Shown here piece by piece: positions 9,471 to 17,489 of a stretch of 64,000 nt of DNA; the stretch's first letter is position 1, and each line of letters begins with the position of its first letter. The stretch comes from Mariniflexile sp044335535 (lineage in GTDB: Bacteria; Bacteroidota; Bacteroidia; Flavobacteriales; Flavobacteriaceae), in assembly GCF_044335535.1 (NCBI RefSeq), contig NZ_JBIQVZ010000006.1:1-64000 (forward strand). The letters are read 5' to 3'. The notes under the pieces were generated by a model that saw only the letters and a program-made list of their open reading frames with translations, was not told the DNA's origin and ran no database searches. A program made the position numbers and the translations under genes.

Positions 9471-12158
9471 ATGAACCACCTAAAATTAAAGTTTAGTTTC
9501 CTATTATTAATAATAACCGGCTTGAGTGTTCAAGCACAGGGATATTGGAGCCGACTGGAAGATAAAGAGCCGACTTTGGGAATTGCTGAGGTCTATCAAA
9601 AGTTTAATACACCCCATTTTCAATTAAAACTTGTAAAAGCATCCCAAACCGTTGCGGGTTTAAGACCAATAAAAAATCTAAATTTCGATTTCACCCCAAG
9701 CGATCGTTTAGAAATTAGAGACAAAGACGGTTTATACCATTTAGGCGACATCAATTTAAGAATTAAAGAAGAGGATGCCGATTGGAAAAGTTATTCCACT
9801 GCTGCCAAACGTGCTGCTGTTACTGCGTTAGAAGTATCAGGAGTGATTATAGCTGGTGCTGACTTAGCCAATACCTTGCCAAATGATATTCCTGTTACCA
9901 TAAAACGTTTTTACGAAATAGATAACGACCATTTAGTGATGCGGTTTGAAATCACCAATAAATCGGCAACCGGCATAGAAATAGGAGCTTTAGGCATTCC
10001 TATGATTTTCAATAATATTTTAGAAGGAAAGTCATTAAATGAAACCCATGCACAAAATGTGTTTTTTGACCCCTACATAGGTTTAGATGCAGGCTATTTA
10101 GAAGTAAAAAGACTTAGCGGCCGTGGTTCTGCACTATTAGTTCTGCCAAAGGAAAACATGCCTTTTGAAGCTTACCGTCCGCTGTTAGACGACCCAACAC
10201 CAAGAAGCATTGTTTTTGAAGGCTTTCATGAGTGGATGGTATATAGCAAGGCATACGCAGAAAACGAATGGAAAGATGCAACCCCATGGAACAAACCAAC
10301 ATCATTAGTCTTAAAACCAAATGAATCTAAAAATTTTGCTTTAAAGTTTGTGCTTTCAGAAGGTATAGAAGAAATTCAACAGACCCTTATTAAAGAAGAA
10401 CAACCTGTGGCAACAAGCATCCCTGGTTATGTTATTCCGCAAGATATTAAATCGCAATTATTTTTAAATTACAAAAGCCATGTAAGCGCCTTTACTATAG
10501 AGCCCAAAGGAAGTCTTCAAATAGAGGAAGATGGCACAACCAATAAAGGTCTAAAAAAATACACCGTTCGCGGAAAAAAATGGGGGCGTTCTAGGCTAAC
10601 CATAACGTATAATGATGGTGTAAAGCAAACTATAAACTATAAAGTAATTAAGTCTGAAACCGATGTTGTAAAAGACTTTGGCCATTTCTTAACAACAGCA
10701 CAGTGGTTTGATGAACCTAACGATTTATTCGGTAGGAATCCCTCGGTAATTAGTTATGATTATGAAACTAAGAAACAGTTAACCGAGGACAGTCGTGCAT
10801 GGGTTGCTGGTTTAAGTGATGAAGGTGGTGCAGGGGGGTGGCTAGCTGCTATTATGAAACAGCTTATCCAACCGGACAAAGAAGAAATTAAAAAACTACA
10901 ACGCTTTATAGATGAAACGCTTTGGGGTAACATTCAATACAGCGAAGGTAAAGACAGATACGGTGTAAAAAAGAGTGTGTTTTACTATGAACCAGACTCT
11001 TTGCCAAAGGGCACATATAGTGACAGCATAAACTATAAAACCTGGGCTGCTTGGGACCATAAACATGCAAACAATCCAGGTAGATCTTATAACTATCCAC
11101 ATGTGGCTGCTGCTTATTGGACCATGTACCGTTTGGCAAGATATCATGACGGTTTAGTGGACAATAGAACTTGGGATTGGTACTTAAAACAAGCCTATCA
11201 CACGACGATCGCCATGACTGAATTAGCACCTTATTATGCACAATTCGGACAAATGGAAGGCTCTGTGTTTTTATATATTTTGGAAGATCTAAAAATTGAA
11301 GGATATGAAGATATGTCAGTCGATTTAGAAGCGAAAATGAAAAATAGGGCAGACCATTGGGAAGCTTTGGAATACCCTTTTGGAAGTGAAATGCCTTGGG
11401 ATTCCACAGGACAAGAAGAAGTGTATATGTGGTCCGATTATTTTGGATACCATCATAAAGCAAATGTCACGCTCAACGCCATTTTAGCTTATATGCCTAC
11501 AATGCCACATTGGGCTTACAATGGGAATGCACGAAGATATTGGGACTTCCTTTATGGTGGAAAATTGTCTAGAGTTGAGCGTCAAATCCATCATTATGGC
11601 TCATCCTTAAATGCTATTCCTGTGCTGACACAATACAGGAAAACCGCCGATAATTTATATTTGTTAAAAGTAGGGTATGGCGGTTTACTAGGAGGCATAT
11701 CAAATATTACTGAAGACGGATTTGGTCCAGCGGCATTCCATTCTTATCCTACCGAATTAAGAATCGATTATTTATCTGGGGACTATGGCTCTGGGTTTTA
11801 TGGGTATGCTGTTAATACGGCGACTTATATAACCAAGGATGACGATTTAGGATGGTTGGCCTTTGGCGGTAATGTAACAACAAAAGGTGATTTGGTTGAG
11901 GTTGAAATAACAACTGCAGCAAAATCAAAAGTGTTTGTTGCCCCTAAAAAAATGTGGCTAACATTAGATGCCGGTACCTTTGAAAAAATAACCTATAATA
12001 CCAAAACGGATCGTATAGAAATCACATTAAACAGCAAAGATGAGTTTACGCCAAATGCCTATTTAAGAGTGAATAATAACATAGAGTTACCATACACAAA
12101 AGTAAGAGGTGCTTACCAAATACCCCTGCAAAAAAAGAGCCTTCAAATAAAGTTGTAA
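9471..12158 (+). CDS. Large secreted DUF5695-type protein, putative carbohydrate-active enzyme
   Basis: This 895-residue protein has a clear signal peptide (residues 1-22, ending SVQAQ). The N-terminal half (about 25-400) is beta-rich, and the C-terminal half (about 410-760) is helical and Trp/Tyr-rich, as in (alpha/alpha)6-toroid glycosidases or lyases. I recognise it as a DUF5695-like family, for which I know no firm biochemical function. Its place after GH127 and DUF885 suggests work on the same glycoprotein or glycan. No catalytic residues are assigned. It has its own upstream region, so it may be transcribed separately from the GH127-DUF885 pair. Confidence 0.6.
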   Translation: MNHLKLKFSFLLLIITGLSVQAQGYWSRLEDKEPTLGIAEVYQKFNTPHFQLKLVKASQTVAGLRPIKNLNFDFTPSDRLEIRDKDGLYHLGDINLRIKEEDADWKSYSTAAKRAAVTALEVSGVIIAGADLANTLPNDIPVTIKRFYEIDNDHLVMRFEITNKSATGIEIGALGIPMIFNNILEGKSLNETHAQNVFFDPYIGLDAGYLEVKRLSGRGSALLVLPKENMPFEAYRPLLDDPTPRSIVFEGFHEWMVYSKAYAENEWKDATPWNKPTSLVLKPNESKNFALKFVLSEGIEEIQQTLIKEEQPVATSIPGYVIPQDIKSQLFLNYKSHVSAFTIEPKGSLQIEEDGTTNKGLKKYTVRGKKWGRSRLTITYNDGVKQTINYKVIKSETDVVKDFGHFLTTAQWFDEPNDLFGRNPSVISYDYETKKQLTEDSRAWVAGLSDEGGAGGWLAAIMKQLIQPDKEEIKKLQRFIDETLWGNIQYSEGKDRYGVKKSVFYYEPDSLPKGTYSDSINYKTWAAWDHKHANNPGRSYNYPHVAAAYWTMYRLARYHDGLVDNRTWDWYLKQAYHTTIAMTELAPYYAQFGQMEGSVFLYILEDLKIEGYEDMSVDLEAKMKNRADHWEALEYPFGSEMPWDSTGQEEVYMWSDYFGYHHKANVTLNAILAYMPTMPHWAYNGNARRYWDFLYGGKLSRVERQIHHYGSSLNAIPVLTQYRKTADNLYLLKVGYGGLLGGISNITEDGFGPAAFHSYPTELRIDYLSGDYGSGFYGYAVNTATYITKDDDLGWLAFGGNVTTKGDLVEVEITTAAKSKVFVAPKKMWLTLDAGTFEKITYNTKTDRIEITLNSKDEFTPNAYLRVNNNIELPYTKVRGAYQIPLQKKSLQIKL

Positions 12159-12350
12159 AATTAGCTGCTGAAAATTGCAGTATTCAGTATTCAGTAGTCA
12201 GTAGTCAGTAGTCAGTAAGCAGTAGTCAGTAAGCAGTAGTTAGTTGTTAATAACCGAATAAACAATAGTCAATAGTCAGTAGTTAGTAGGCAGTAGTTTA
12301 TGATTAGCAATCAATTAAACAATAGTCAATAATCAATAAACAATAGTCAA
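12159..12350. repeat. Low-complexity CAGTAGT/CAATAGT repeats
   Basis: No gene is seen. The stretch is made of degenerate seven-base units such as CAGTAGT and CAATAGT, typical of spacer DNA in this window. Confidence 0.7.
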
Positions 12351-12669
12351 TAGTAAATAACATAACGAATGTCAGTCTGAGCGCAGTCGAAGACCTAATA
12401 GTAGTCAGTATTCAGTAGACAGTAGCAGTAGGCAATAAGCAGTAGTTTATGATTAACAATCAATTAAACAATTAACCAATTCAACAATTAAACGATTCAA
12501 CGAATAAACAATAGTAAATAACATAACGAATGTCAGTCTGAGCGCAGTCGAAGACCTAATAGTAGTCAGTATTCAGTAGACAGTAGCAGTAGGCAATAAG
12601 CAGTAGTTTATGATTAACAATCAATTAAACAATTAATCAATTCAACAATTAAACGATTCAACGAATAAA
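12351..12669. repeat. 161-bp tandem duplication carrying the GTCAGTCTGAGCGCAGTCGA motif
   Basis: Two head-to-tail copies, 12351-12511 and 12512-12669, begin TAGTAAATAACATAACG. Comparing them by eye I find one mismatch (ACCAATT versus ATCAATT). Each contains the motif GTCAGTCTGAGCGCAGTCGA, which also occurs at about 42890. Such near-identity points to a recent duplication. Confidence 0.85.
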
Positions 12670-12813
12670 CACTTTGATACCAATCGTTGTAAACAAGCTC
12701 GAATTTATTTACTTTAAAAGTCCCAAAATCATAATCAATGTTTTTTGTCTAAAACTTGTAAAAATTTTTCTTTTTGAGTTAATTCCGTTATAAACCGTAG
12801 AATAGTTGAATGA

Positions 12814-12999
12814 GCTGTTTGTATCGAATGTCTTTTGTCCAAACTTTGTTCTAAATTAGAGTTTTTAACTAGAATGGGAGGCTGGGCAGTTGCCCAAAGT
12901 CCAATTCTAAGAACTACCATTACCTTATCTAGACTAAAGCGAAAAGGGTATAAACCTTTGGCAGACTACATTAATAACAAGCAAAATTCAATTTGGTGA
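12814..12999 (+). pseudogene. C-terminal remnant of a group II intron reverse transcriptase/maturase
   Basis: An open stretch of 61 codons after a TGA at 12811 includes MGGWAVAQSPILRTTITL and SRLKRKGYKPL. This is the characteristic C-terminal end of group II intron-encoded reverse transcriptases (consensus R.GGWA.AQSPIL.TTITL.RL..KGY). The polymerase and maturase domains are absent, so the gene is a decayed relic. The stop codon overlaps the start of the intron domain V hairpin that follows, as is common in such introns. Confidence 0.8.
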
Positions 13000-13078
13000 A
13001 CCGCCGTATACGAGACCCATACGTACGGTGGTGTGAGAGGCGCAGTGGCGACTTTAAGTCGTCACCCGTCTACTCGAT
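12998..13078 (+). ncRNA. Group II intron 3' end: domain V and domain VI remnant
   Basis: GAACCGCCGTA and TACGGTGGT pair over nine bases to form the lower stem of domain V. The upper stem (about 13009-13021) has mismatches, in line with decay. After GTGAGAGG, the segment GTGGCGACTT...AAGTCGTCAC forms a domain VI stem with one wobble pair. The element ends with TCTACTCGAT at 13078, the usual kind of 3' splice junction for this intron type. The 5' part of the intron is not found, so splicing is not expected. Confidence 0.75.
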
Positions 13079-13086
13079 TGGCGGTA
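13078..13086. repeat. Left boundary repeat TTGGCGGTA of the Crp/lipoprotein unit
   Basis: TTGGCGGTA directly abuts the intron 3' end. It is the exact inverted partner of TACCGCCAA at 14191-14199. The pair encloses the lipoprotein and Crp/Fnr genes. Similar unit-specific pairs bound other gene units to the right. Confidence 0.5.
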
Positions 13087-13109
13087 GTTTTAAACCACAT
13101 ATAAATACT

Positions 13110-13496
13110 TTAGTTGTTGAAGTGAGAAGTCTCAATTATTTCATAGTTTGTCATTGTTAGGCTACTTGAGTCAATCATTTTTGCTAATTTTAATGCATCT
13201 TCATCTTGCATAAATGTTTTTTGAACATAATCAACAGCCTCTTTACTTTCCCATAGAAAAATATCCATATAACCATCATCTGTTTTTAATAATTGCCTAC
13301 TAATTAAGCCTTTGCATCTAGAACAATAGTCTCTGTTAAATGTTTCGGATGCTAACAAAAGTTCTTCGTGAGTTATATTTTCTGCTACTTTGTAAGTTGT
13401 GATTTCTACTATCATTTTTGAATTATCTGTATTAATTGTACATGAACTAACAAATACAAAAAGTATTATTGCTATTGTTAATCTAAGGATATTCAT
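13110..13496 (-). CDS. Small lipoprotein with ABM-like ferredoxin-fold domain
   Basis: This 128-residue protein starts with a lipoprotein signal (hydrophobic stretch and VSSC, Cys at about 19). The rest resembles the dimeric alpha-beta barrel of antibiotic-biosynthesis-monooxygenase-like and putative quinol-oxygenase proteins (pattern ..VEITTYKV...E.., then YMDIFLWES.E). No function can be assigned. It lies downstream of the Crp/Fnr regulator on the same strand with an 84-base gap, so the two could be co-transcribed. Confidence 0.6.
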   Translation of the reverse strand: MNILRLTIAIILFVFVSSCTINTDNSKMIVEITTYKVAENITHEELLLASETFNRDYCSRCKGLISRQLLKTDDGYMDIFLWESKEAVDYVQKTFMQDEDALKLAKMIDSSSLTMTNYEIIETSHFNN

Positions 13497-13580
13497 TATC
13501 AGTCATTTAATAAAAAGTTATTGATGGCAAATCTATGTATAGATTTCTGGCTAGAACAATAAGATAGTTTAAGAAAATTA

Positions 13581-14171
13581 TCAACCAACGGCTATCTTTT
13601 TTCTAATTGTACTTAGGAACTCAGGAGTCACACCAATATATGATGCAATTTGTACGTTTGAAATTCGATTTGATAAACCTGGATAATTATTCAGAAAGTA
13701 AACATATCTTTCATGTGCAGTAGAACTGATATGTTGAAGAACTCTGTTTTGTTGTTCAATAAATGCGTTCTCTGTGATAATTCTCATGTTTCTATCAAAA
13801 AGAGGTGAATTGTCATATAGGTTAAAGAGGTCTTCTTTCTTAATTTGCAGAATAATAGAAGGTTCTATAGCCTCAATGCAAAGTGCACTAGGAACATTGT
13901 TATATAAGCTACTAAAATCAGTTAGCCATTTACCTTCGGTACTAAACTGAAGGTTGTGTTGGTCCCCTTTTTTGTCAACGTGATAAGTCTTTAAAATTCC
14001 TTTTACCACAAAAGTTAGGTGGTTGCATTTTTCTCCTTCTGTTAAGATTCTTTCTTTTCTCTTTAGTTTTCTTTCAGCTACACATTCATCAAGCATTTTG
14101 ACTGTTGAATTTTCAATAGTCCAATAATTTTCAAAATAGTTTAATAAATGTTGTATTTTAGAAGATTTCAA
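13581..14171 (-). CDS. Crp/Fnr family transcriptional regulator
   Basis: This 196-residue protein has a cyclic-nucleotide-binding-like beta-barrel (about residues 25-120) and a C-terminal helix-turn-helix (ISNVQIASYIGVTPEFLSTI). The sequence matches the large Bacteroidota group of Crp/Fnr regulators, whose effector is often unknown. No cysteine cluster for an Fnr-type iron-sulfur centre is evident. The start codon is 19 bases from the inverted-repeat boundary TACCGCCAAC at 14191. The lipoprotein gene follows. Confidence 0.85.
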   Translation of the reverse strand: MKSSKIQHLLNYFENYWTIENSTVKMLDECVAERKLKRKERILTEGEKCNHLTFVVKGILKTYHVDKKGDQHNLQFSTEGKWLTDFSSLYNNVPSALCIEAIEPSIILQIKKEDLFNLYDNSPLFDRNMRIITENAFIEQQNRVLQHISSTAHERYVYFLNNYPGLSNRISNVQIASYIGVTPEFLSTIRKKIAVG

Positions 14172-14190
14172 TTTTCGTAGTGTATTTAAT

Positions 14191-14540
14191 TACCGCCAAC
14201 AATTGTATAACCACAATAAAAACCAAACCTATTGTAGTTATATCGTTTATGTATACAATATATTACTTTTTGATAACGTATCCAATGGATTTATAATGGT
14301 CATATTTGTTAATCTCAATTGTTTTGGTGTATATCACCATTGTTTTTGGCGAACAATGCCCCAGTTAAGTAAAGTCAACACCGTAGGCATTAAGGACACA
14401 TTTTATTCCTTTTTAGGCGCTCTAATTTTGGCATGCAACTAAATTGCACCTCAAAATAAAAGCCCTTAAAAGGGCTCTTGTGTATCTTGTTTTTATAAAA
14501 TCAGGGGCTTCCGCAACAGTTACCATGTTAGCGGTAGGCT
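14191..14540. other. Intergenic spacer between two gene units
   Basis: No convincing gene is seen. The spacer opens with boundary TACCGCCAAC (14191-14200). It contains a hairpin at 14461-14476, and CGCAACAGTTACC at 14517, which resembles the end of the small IS1182-type element at 17447-17463. It closes with GTTAGCGGTA (14527-14536), the left boundary of the next unit. A 79-codon frame at 14203-14442 lacks family resemblance. Confidence 0.5.
14461..14476. terminator. Candidate terminator hairpin
   Basis: AGCCCTTAAAAGGGCT forms a 7-bp stem with a 2-base loop and is followed by CTTGTGTATCTTGTTTTT. The T-run is displaced, so activity is uncertain. Confidence 0.4.
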
Positions 14541-14936
14541 TTATTCTTTTTCGTTGTTGAATATCAAAAATAAAGCGCCAATGATTGTCATGTTTTTTAG
14601 AAACGAAACCATTTCAGCTTGTTGAGTAATTATCTCTAATTCAGTTTCGGTTGGTAAAGTCCAAAAATTATGAAAAATGAATGTTGCTGGAAGTATAAAT
14701 ATCAACAAGAATATTGTTCCAATTTTGGTTTTGTAACTCATGATAATAGATAATCCGCCTGTAACTTGTAATAATATTGCCATTATTAAGAAAAAGGGAG
14801 TATACACCATATTATGAGATTCCATATACGAAATGGTTTTATCCCAATCTCCAATTTTACTTAATCCACTTGCAATAAATATAAGACTGAATAAAATCCG
14901 TCCTATTCTGTTGATATACTTTTGTGATTTCTTCAT
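14541..14936 (-). CDS. DoxX-like small integral membrane protein
   Basis: This 131-residue protein has four predicted membrane helices, and the N-terminal pattern RILFSLIFIASGLSKI is typical of the DoxX/DoxD-like family. Proteins of this family often sit beside oxidoreductases and are linked to redox or thiol stress. Its start is 15 bases downstream of the FAD monooxygenase stop on the same strand, which indicates an operon. No specific substrate can be given. Confidence 0.75.
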   Translation of the reverse strand: MKKSQKYINRIGRILFSLIFIASGLSKIGDWDKTISYMESHNMVYTPFFLIMAILLQVTGGLSIIMSYKTKIGTIFLLIFILPATFIFHNFWTLPTETELEIITQQAEMVSFLKNMTIIGALFLIFNNEKE

Positions 14937-14951
14937 TTTTGATTAATTAAT

Positions 14952-16121
14952 TTATTTAGGTAAGTCTTTAGACCACAATTTTGCTATATTTTGACTTGCC
15001 GTTTTATAGTTCGTTGTTTTTGCGTTTTCATTTCTTTGTTCGCAAAATATTAAGTCTTCATTAAATAGTGATTTTGCAAGATCTCTTCCTGCCATTGTGA
15101 TTATTGTAGTTTTTTCAAATCTTATTTTTTGAAATTTACTAAAAGCACCTTCTGTTGTTTCTGATTTTTCTAAAATAGAAGCAAAATGCCACGCATCTTC
15201 TATTGCTTGACAAGCACCTTGTCCTGACGTTGGTAATGCAGAATGTGCCGAGTCCCCAATTAAACATACATTATTTTTATGCCATTTCGGAATAGGGTTG
15301 TGGTCAAAAACTTCAATGTACTTAATATTTTCTTCTGTAGTCAATTGTATAATTTCTCTGATTTTTGGCGACCAAGAACCAAATATTTTAAGTAATTGAG
15401 TTTTACTATTCCGGTTTTTGTGCGAAGAGTTTAAAGGCAAGGATTTTCCTCCAGCCCAATATCCTTTGTATTTGTTTATCGACACAATCCCAAAACGTTC
15501 TCCGTAACCCCAAAAGTCCAAAACGTTGTTTTCTAAAAAAATCGGTTTGTCGCTTTCTACTATTCCAATCCAATTGACAAAGTTTTGATAAATAGGTGTA
15601 TTGTTTCCATTAACATATTGTCGAGCAACTGAATTCATTCTTCCATCTGCTCCAATTATTATGTCAGCATTTATTTTAATACTATTCTCAAAAGTTATAG
15701 AAGTTCTATTTCCTTGATCAGATAACAGCGAGGCTTTATGATTATAGTAAATAGGGATGTTCAGTTCTTCTGCTTTCTGTAATAGAATTTTTTGAAAATC
15801 GATTCTGCTAATCGAGTAACTTGTTGAACCAATAATTGTATTAATATCATTGATACTAATTGCTCCTAAAAATTCTTCACTTTCATTCCAACGTTGCATT
15901 TCTTTTAACTTTCCACCAACTTTTTCAACCTCTGTAAGTAGATTAAGTTTATCAAGTATTTTATTCGCATTTGCCCATAGAACCAATCCTGCACCAATTG
16001 TTGATGCTGTTTTTCTACGTTCATAAATGCAGATGTTTTCAAATCCTTTTTGTTGGAGTGCTATTGCAGTGGTCAAGCCTCCAACCCCAGCTCCTAAAAT
16101 TACTATTTCAGAATGTTTCAT
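14952..16121 (-). CDS. FAD-dependent monooxygenase (PHBH fold)
   Basis: With a start at 16121 the protein has 389 residues. A longer in-frame start at 16190 would add a 23-residue lysine-rich stretch before the FAD-binding strand, and it is less likely. The motifs are the dinucleotide-binding GAGVGGLTTAIAL at the N-terminus, a DG-like IGADGRMNSVAR near residue 160, and the GD motif LIGDSAHSALPTSGQG near residue 290. They define class A flavin monooxygenases, including those that hydroxylate aromatics or inactivate tetracyclines. The substrate is unknown. A HxlR-type regulator is divergently encoded 92 bases away, and DoxX follows. HxlR control of redox and electrophile-response genes fits this set. 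Confidence 0.82.
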   Translation of the reverse strand: MKHSEIVILGAGVGGLTTAIALQQKGFENICIYERRKTASTIGAGLVLWANANKILDKLNLLTEVEKVGGKLKEMQRWNESEEFLGAISINDINTIIGSTSYSISRIDFQKILLQKAEELNIPIYYNHKASLLSDQGNRTSITFENSIKINADIIIGADGRMNSVARQYVNGNNTPIYQNFVNWIGIVESDKPIFLENNVLDFWGYGERFGIVSINKYKGYWAGGKSLPLNSSHKNRNSKTQLLKIFGSWSPKIREIIQLTTEENIKYIEVFDHNPIPKWHKNNVCLIGDSAHSALPTSGQGACQAIEDAWHFASILEKSETTEGAFSKFQKIRFEKTTIITMAGRDLAKSLFNEDLIFCEQRNENAKTTNYKTASQNIAKLWSKDLPK

Positions 16122-16213
16122 ATTCGTTTTGTACTTATCCTGATTTGTTTTACTTTTGTTTTGCAAGTAAAAGTATAAAATAACTTTCAAAGTGCAAGTG
16201 ATAATTGAAAATA
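16122..16213. promoter_or_regulatory. Divergent promoter region with GCAAGT repeats
   Basis: The 92-base gap between the monooxygenase and the HxlR gene holds TTGCAAGTAAAAGTA and AAGTGCAAGTGATAA. These are two direct GCAAGT half-sites about 30 bases apart, and they are a plausible operator for the HxlR protein. This is an inference from position and repetition. Confidence 0.4.
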
Positions 16214-16633
16214 ATGAAACAAAATTTCAGGTCAAATTGTCCAATTAGTTCAGCATTAGATATAATAGGTGATAAATGGTCATTATTAATTATTAGAGAT
16301 ATGATGTTTTCGGGAAAGAAAACGTATAGTGATTTTAGTAATTCAAGTGAAAAAATTGCAACTAATATTCTTTCAAATAGACTATCTATGCTTGAAGAAT
16401 TAGGAATTATTGATAAAGGAAAAAAGGAAGGAAATAAGAAGACTAATATTTATAGTCTTACACAAAAAGGACAAGAATTGCTTCCGATAATTTTGGAAAT
16501 CGCTGAATGGAGTGATAACAATTTAAATGACCATTTGAAAGATGGTGCAAAACCGTTTGTCAATAAGTTTAAATCAAATAAAACCGAATTTGTTCAAAAG
16601 ATGTATCAGCTGTTTGAAAATCGAGAACGTTGA
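16214..16633 (+). CDS. HxlR family winged-helix transcriptional regulator
   Basis: This 139-residue protein (ATG at 16214) has the HxlR hallmark: N-terminal CPISSALDIIGDKWSLLIIR with a conserved Cys at about residue 8, followed by a winged helix (TYSDF..., ISNRLSMLEELGII). Members often sense electrophiles, redox state or small molecules and control a divergent enzyme gene. Here the neighbour is the FAD monooxygenase. A TTG at 16205 could add three residues, but the ATG is preferred. Confidence 0.88.
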   Translation: MKQNFRSNCPISSALDIIGDKWSLLIIRDMMFSGKKTYSDFSNSSEKIATNILSNRLSMLEELGIIDKGKKEGNKKTNIYSLTQKGQELLPIILEIAEWSDNNLNDHLKDGAKPFVNKFKSNKTEFVQKMYQLFENRER

Positions 16634-16803
16634 TGTTTGGTTGCTTCTGACTAACGTTTTTATCAATTACTAAAAATCAATATATTACAAATGTAATTTT
16701 TATTCCTCTTATTTACCTTTTCCTTCACCTTGCGTTAGCCTAAGAGGTCAATGCTTCTGAATATGAAGGATTACCGCTAAACGTATACGTATATGCAAAG
16801 TTG
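16634..16803. other. Intergenic boundary region with TTACCGCTAA
   Basis: No gene is seen. TACCGCTAA (16772-16780) is the exact inverse of TTAGCGGTA at 14528-14536, so the pair brackets the DoxX/monooxygenase/HxlR unit. ACGTATACGTATA follows. The segment also has CTAACG at about 16652 and CGTTAGCC at about 16734. Confidence 0.45.
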
Positions 16804-17139
16804 CTATTCGAAAATGAATTTTACAGTTTTGATTAGATCGTTTTCGATTTCATAAATAGCGACGGCTTTCACTATTTCATTTTCTTTGATACCTGAAACT
16901 TCTTCTTGATCAATTACAGAATTTCCGATGATAATGCGGTTGATTATTTTTGTTTGTACTTTTTGCACATTGAACCGAAAATCATACTTTTCATATAATT
17001 CTTTTTTACCCGAGAGTATTACTTTTCCACTTTTGAGATCAAAAATCTCAATATTATCAGAGTATGTATTACAAAATAGATCAAGAAGGTTTTTATTGTA
17101 AAATTCTAATTGCTTATCTATAAGATCTTCTGGTTTCAT
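16804..17139 (-). CDS. NTF2-like (SnoaL/ketosteroid isomerase fold) protein
   Basis: This 111-residue protein has the layout of a small NTF2-like domain: an N-terminal helix pair (EDLIDKQLEFYNKNLLDLF), then YSDNIEIFDL and beta-strands ending IENDLIKTVKFIFE. The fold is found in stand-alone enzymes and binding proteins with many substrates, so no reaction is proposed. The gene stands alone, and its start is about 20 bases from a boundary-like CACCTAACG. Confidence 0.65.
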   Translation of the reverse strand: MKPEDLIDKQLEFYNKNLLDLFCNTYSDNIEIFDLKSGKVILSGKKELYEKYDFRFNVQKVQTKIINRIIIGNSVIDQEEVSGIKENEIVKAVAIYEIENDLIKTVKFIFE

Positions 17140-17190
17140 TTTACCTCAATTTTGTTTCACCTAACGTGATTGTATAATAATAGTGTGGTT

Positions 17191-17452
17191 TTGCGTGCGA
17201 GGATTTTCCGAAGGACACGAGCGAAGCGAACTGGCGCAAGCAAAATCAGAAGCTAGTAAATGAGCAACTAACATTGGTTAAGCCTAAAATAAGCAATTTT
17301 TTATACACGTTGTGCCTGTTACACAACTATGAAATTCTCTAATGTCTCTCTAATCATCGTTGCTCGGTAAATAGTAAATTGCTTGTTTTTAATGATTTGT
17401 AATTTTTTAGTAGTGTCAAAATTTATTGATTTATTTGAAATTAGGAGTTGTG
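17191..17452. repeat. 262-bp direct repeat, left copy (flanks the Fic gene)
   Basis: The sequence begins TTGCGTGCGAGGATTTTCCG and is repeated at 19280-19541 with about four mismatches counted by eye. The two copies flank the Fic gene in the same orientation. The repeat contains a 143-bp MITE-like insertion at 17316-17458, which runs 6 bases past the repeat end. Confidence 0.9.
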
Positions 17453-17458
17453 CAACAG
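17316..17458. mobile_element. 143-bp MITE-like element with IS1182-type ends
   Basis: The left end CTGTTACACAAC and right end GTTGTGCAACAG are inverted repeats with one mismatch. The left end matches CTGTTGCACAAC at 23117, directly in front of the truncated IS1182-type transposase gene, so the element may have been moved by that transposase. It carries no open frame of note. A second copy (about 19405-19541) lacks its right terminus. Confidence 0.55.
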
Positions 17459-17466
17459 TTACCATT

Positions 17467-17476
17467 GTTGGCATAC
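17467..17476. repeat. Left boundary GTTGGCATAC of the Fic unit
   Basis: GTTGGCATAC here and GTATGCCAAC at 19244-19253 form a perfect 10-bp inverted pair around the Fic gene. Confidence 0.5.
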
Positions 17477-17489
17477 GTTTTTTTTATTG

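Noticed and set aside
12159..12810. Possible 5' part of the group II intron
   Set aside because: Only heptad-like spacer DNA and the tandem duplication are seen; no domain I or reverse transcriptase core.
14203..14442. 79-codon open frame on the plus strand
   Set aside because: Opens inside a unit-boundary repeat, has low-complexity hydrophobic content and no family pattern. It is likely part of a decayed insertion.
14952..16121. Tetracycline-destructase (Tet(X)) call
   Set aside because: Length and flavin motifs are similar, but the residues around GDSAHSALPTSGQG match general class A monooxygenases and nothing specific to Tet(X) was seen.
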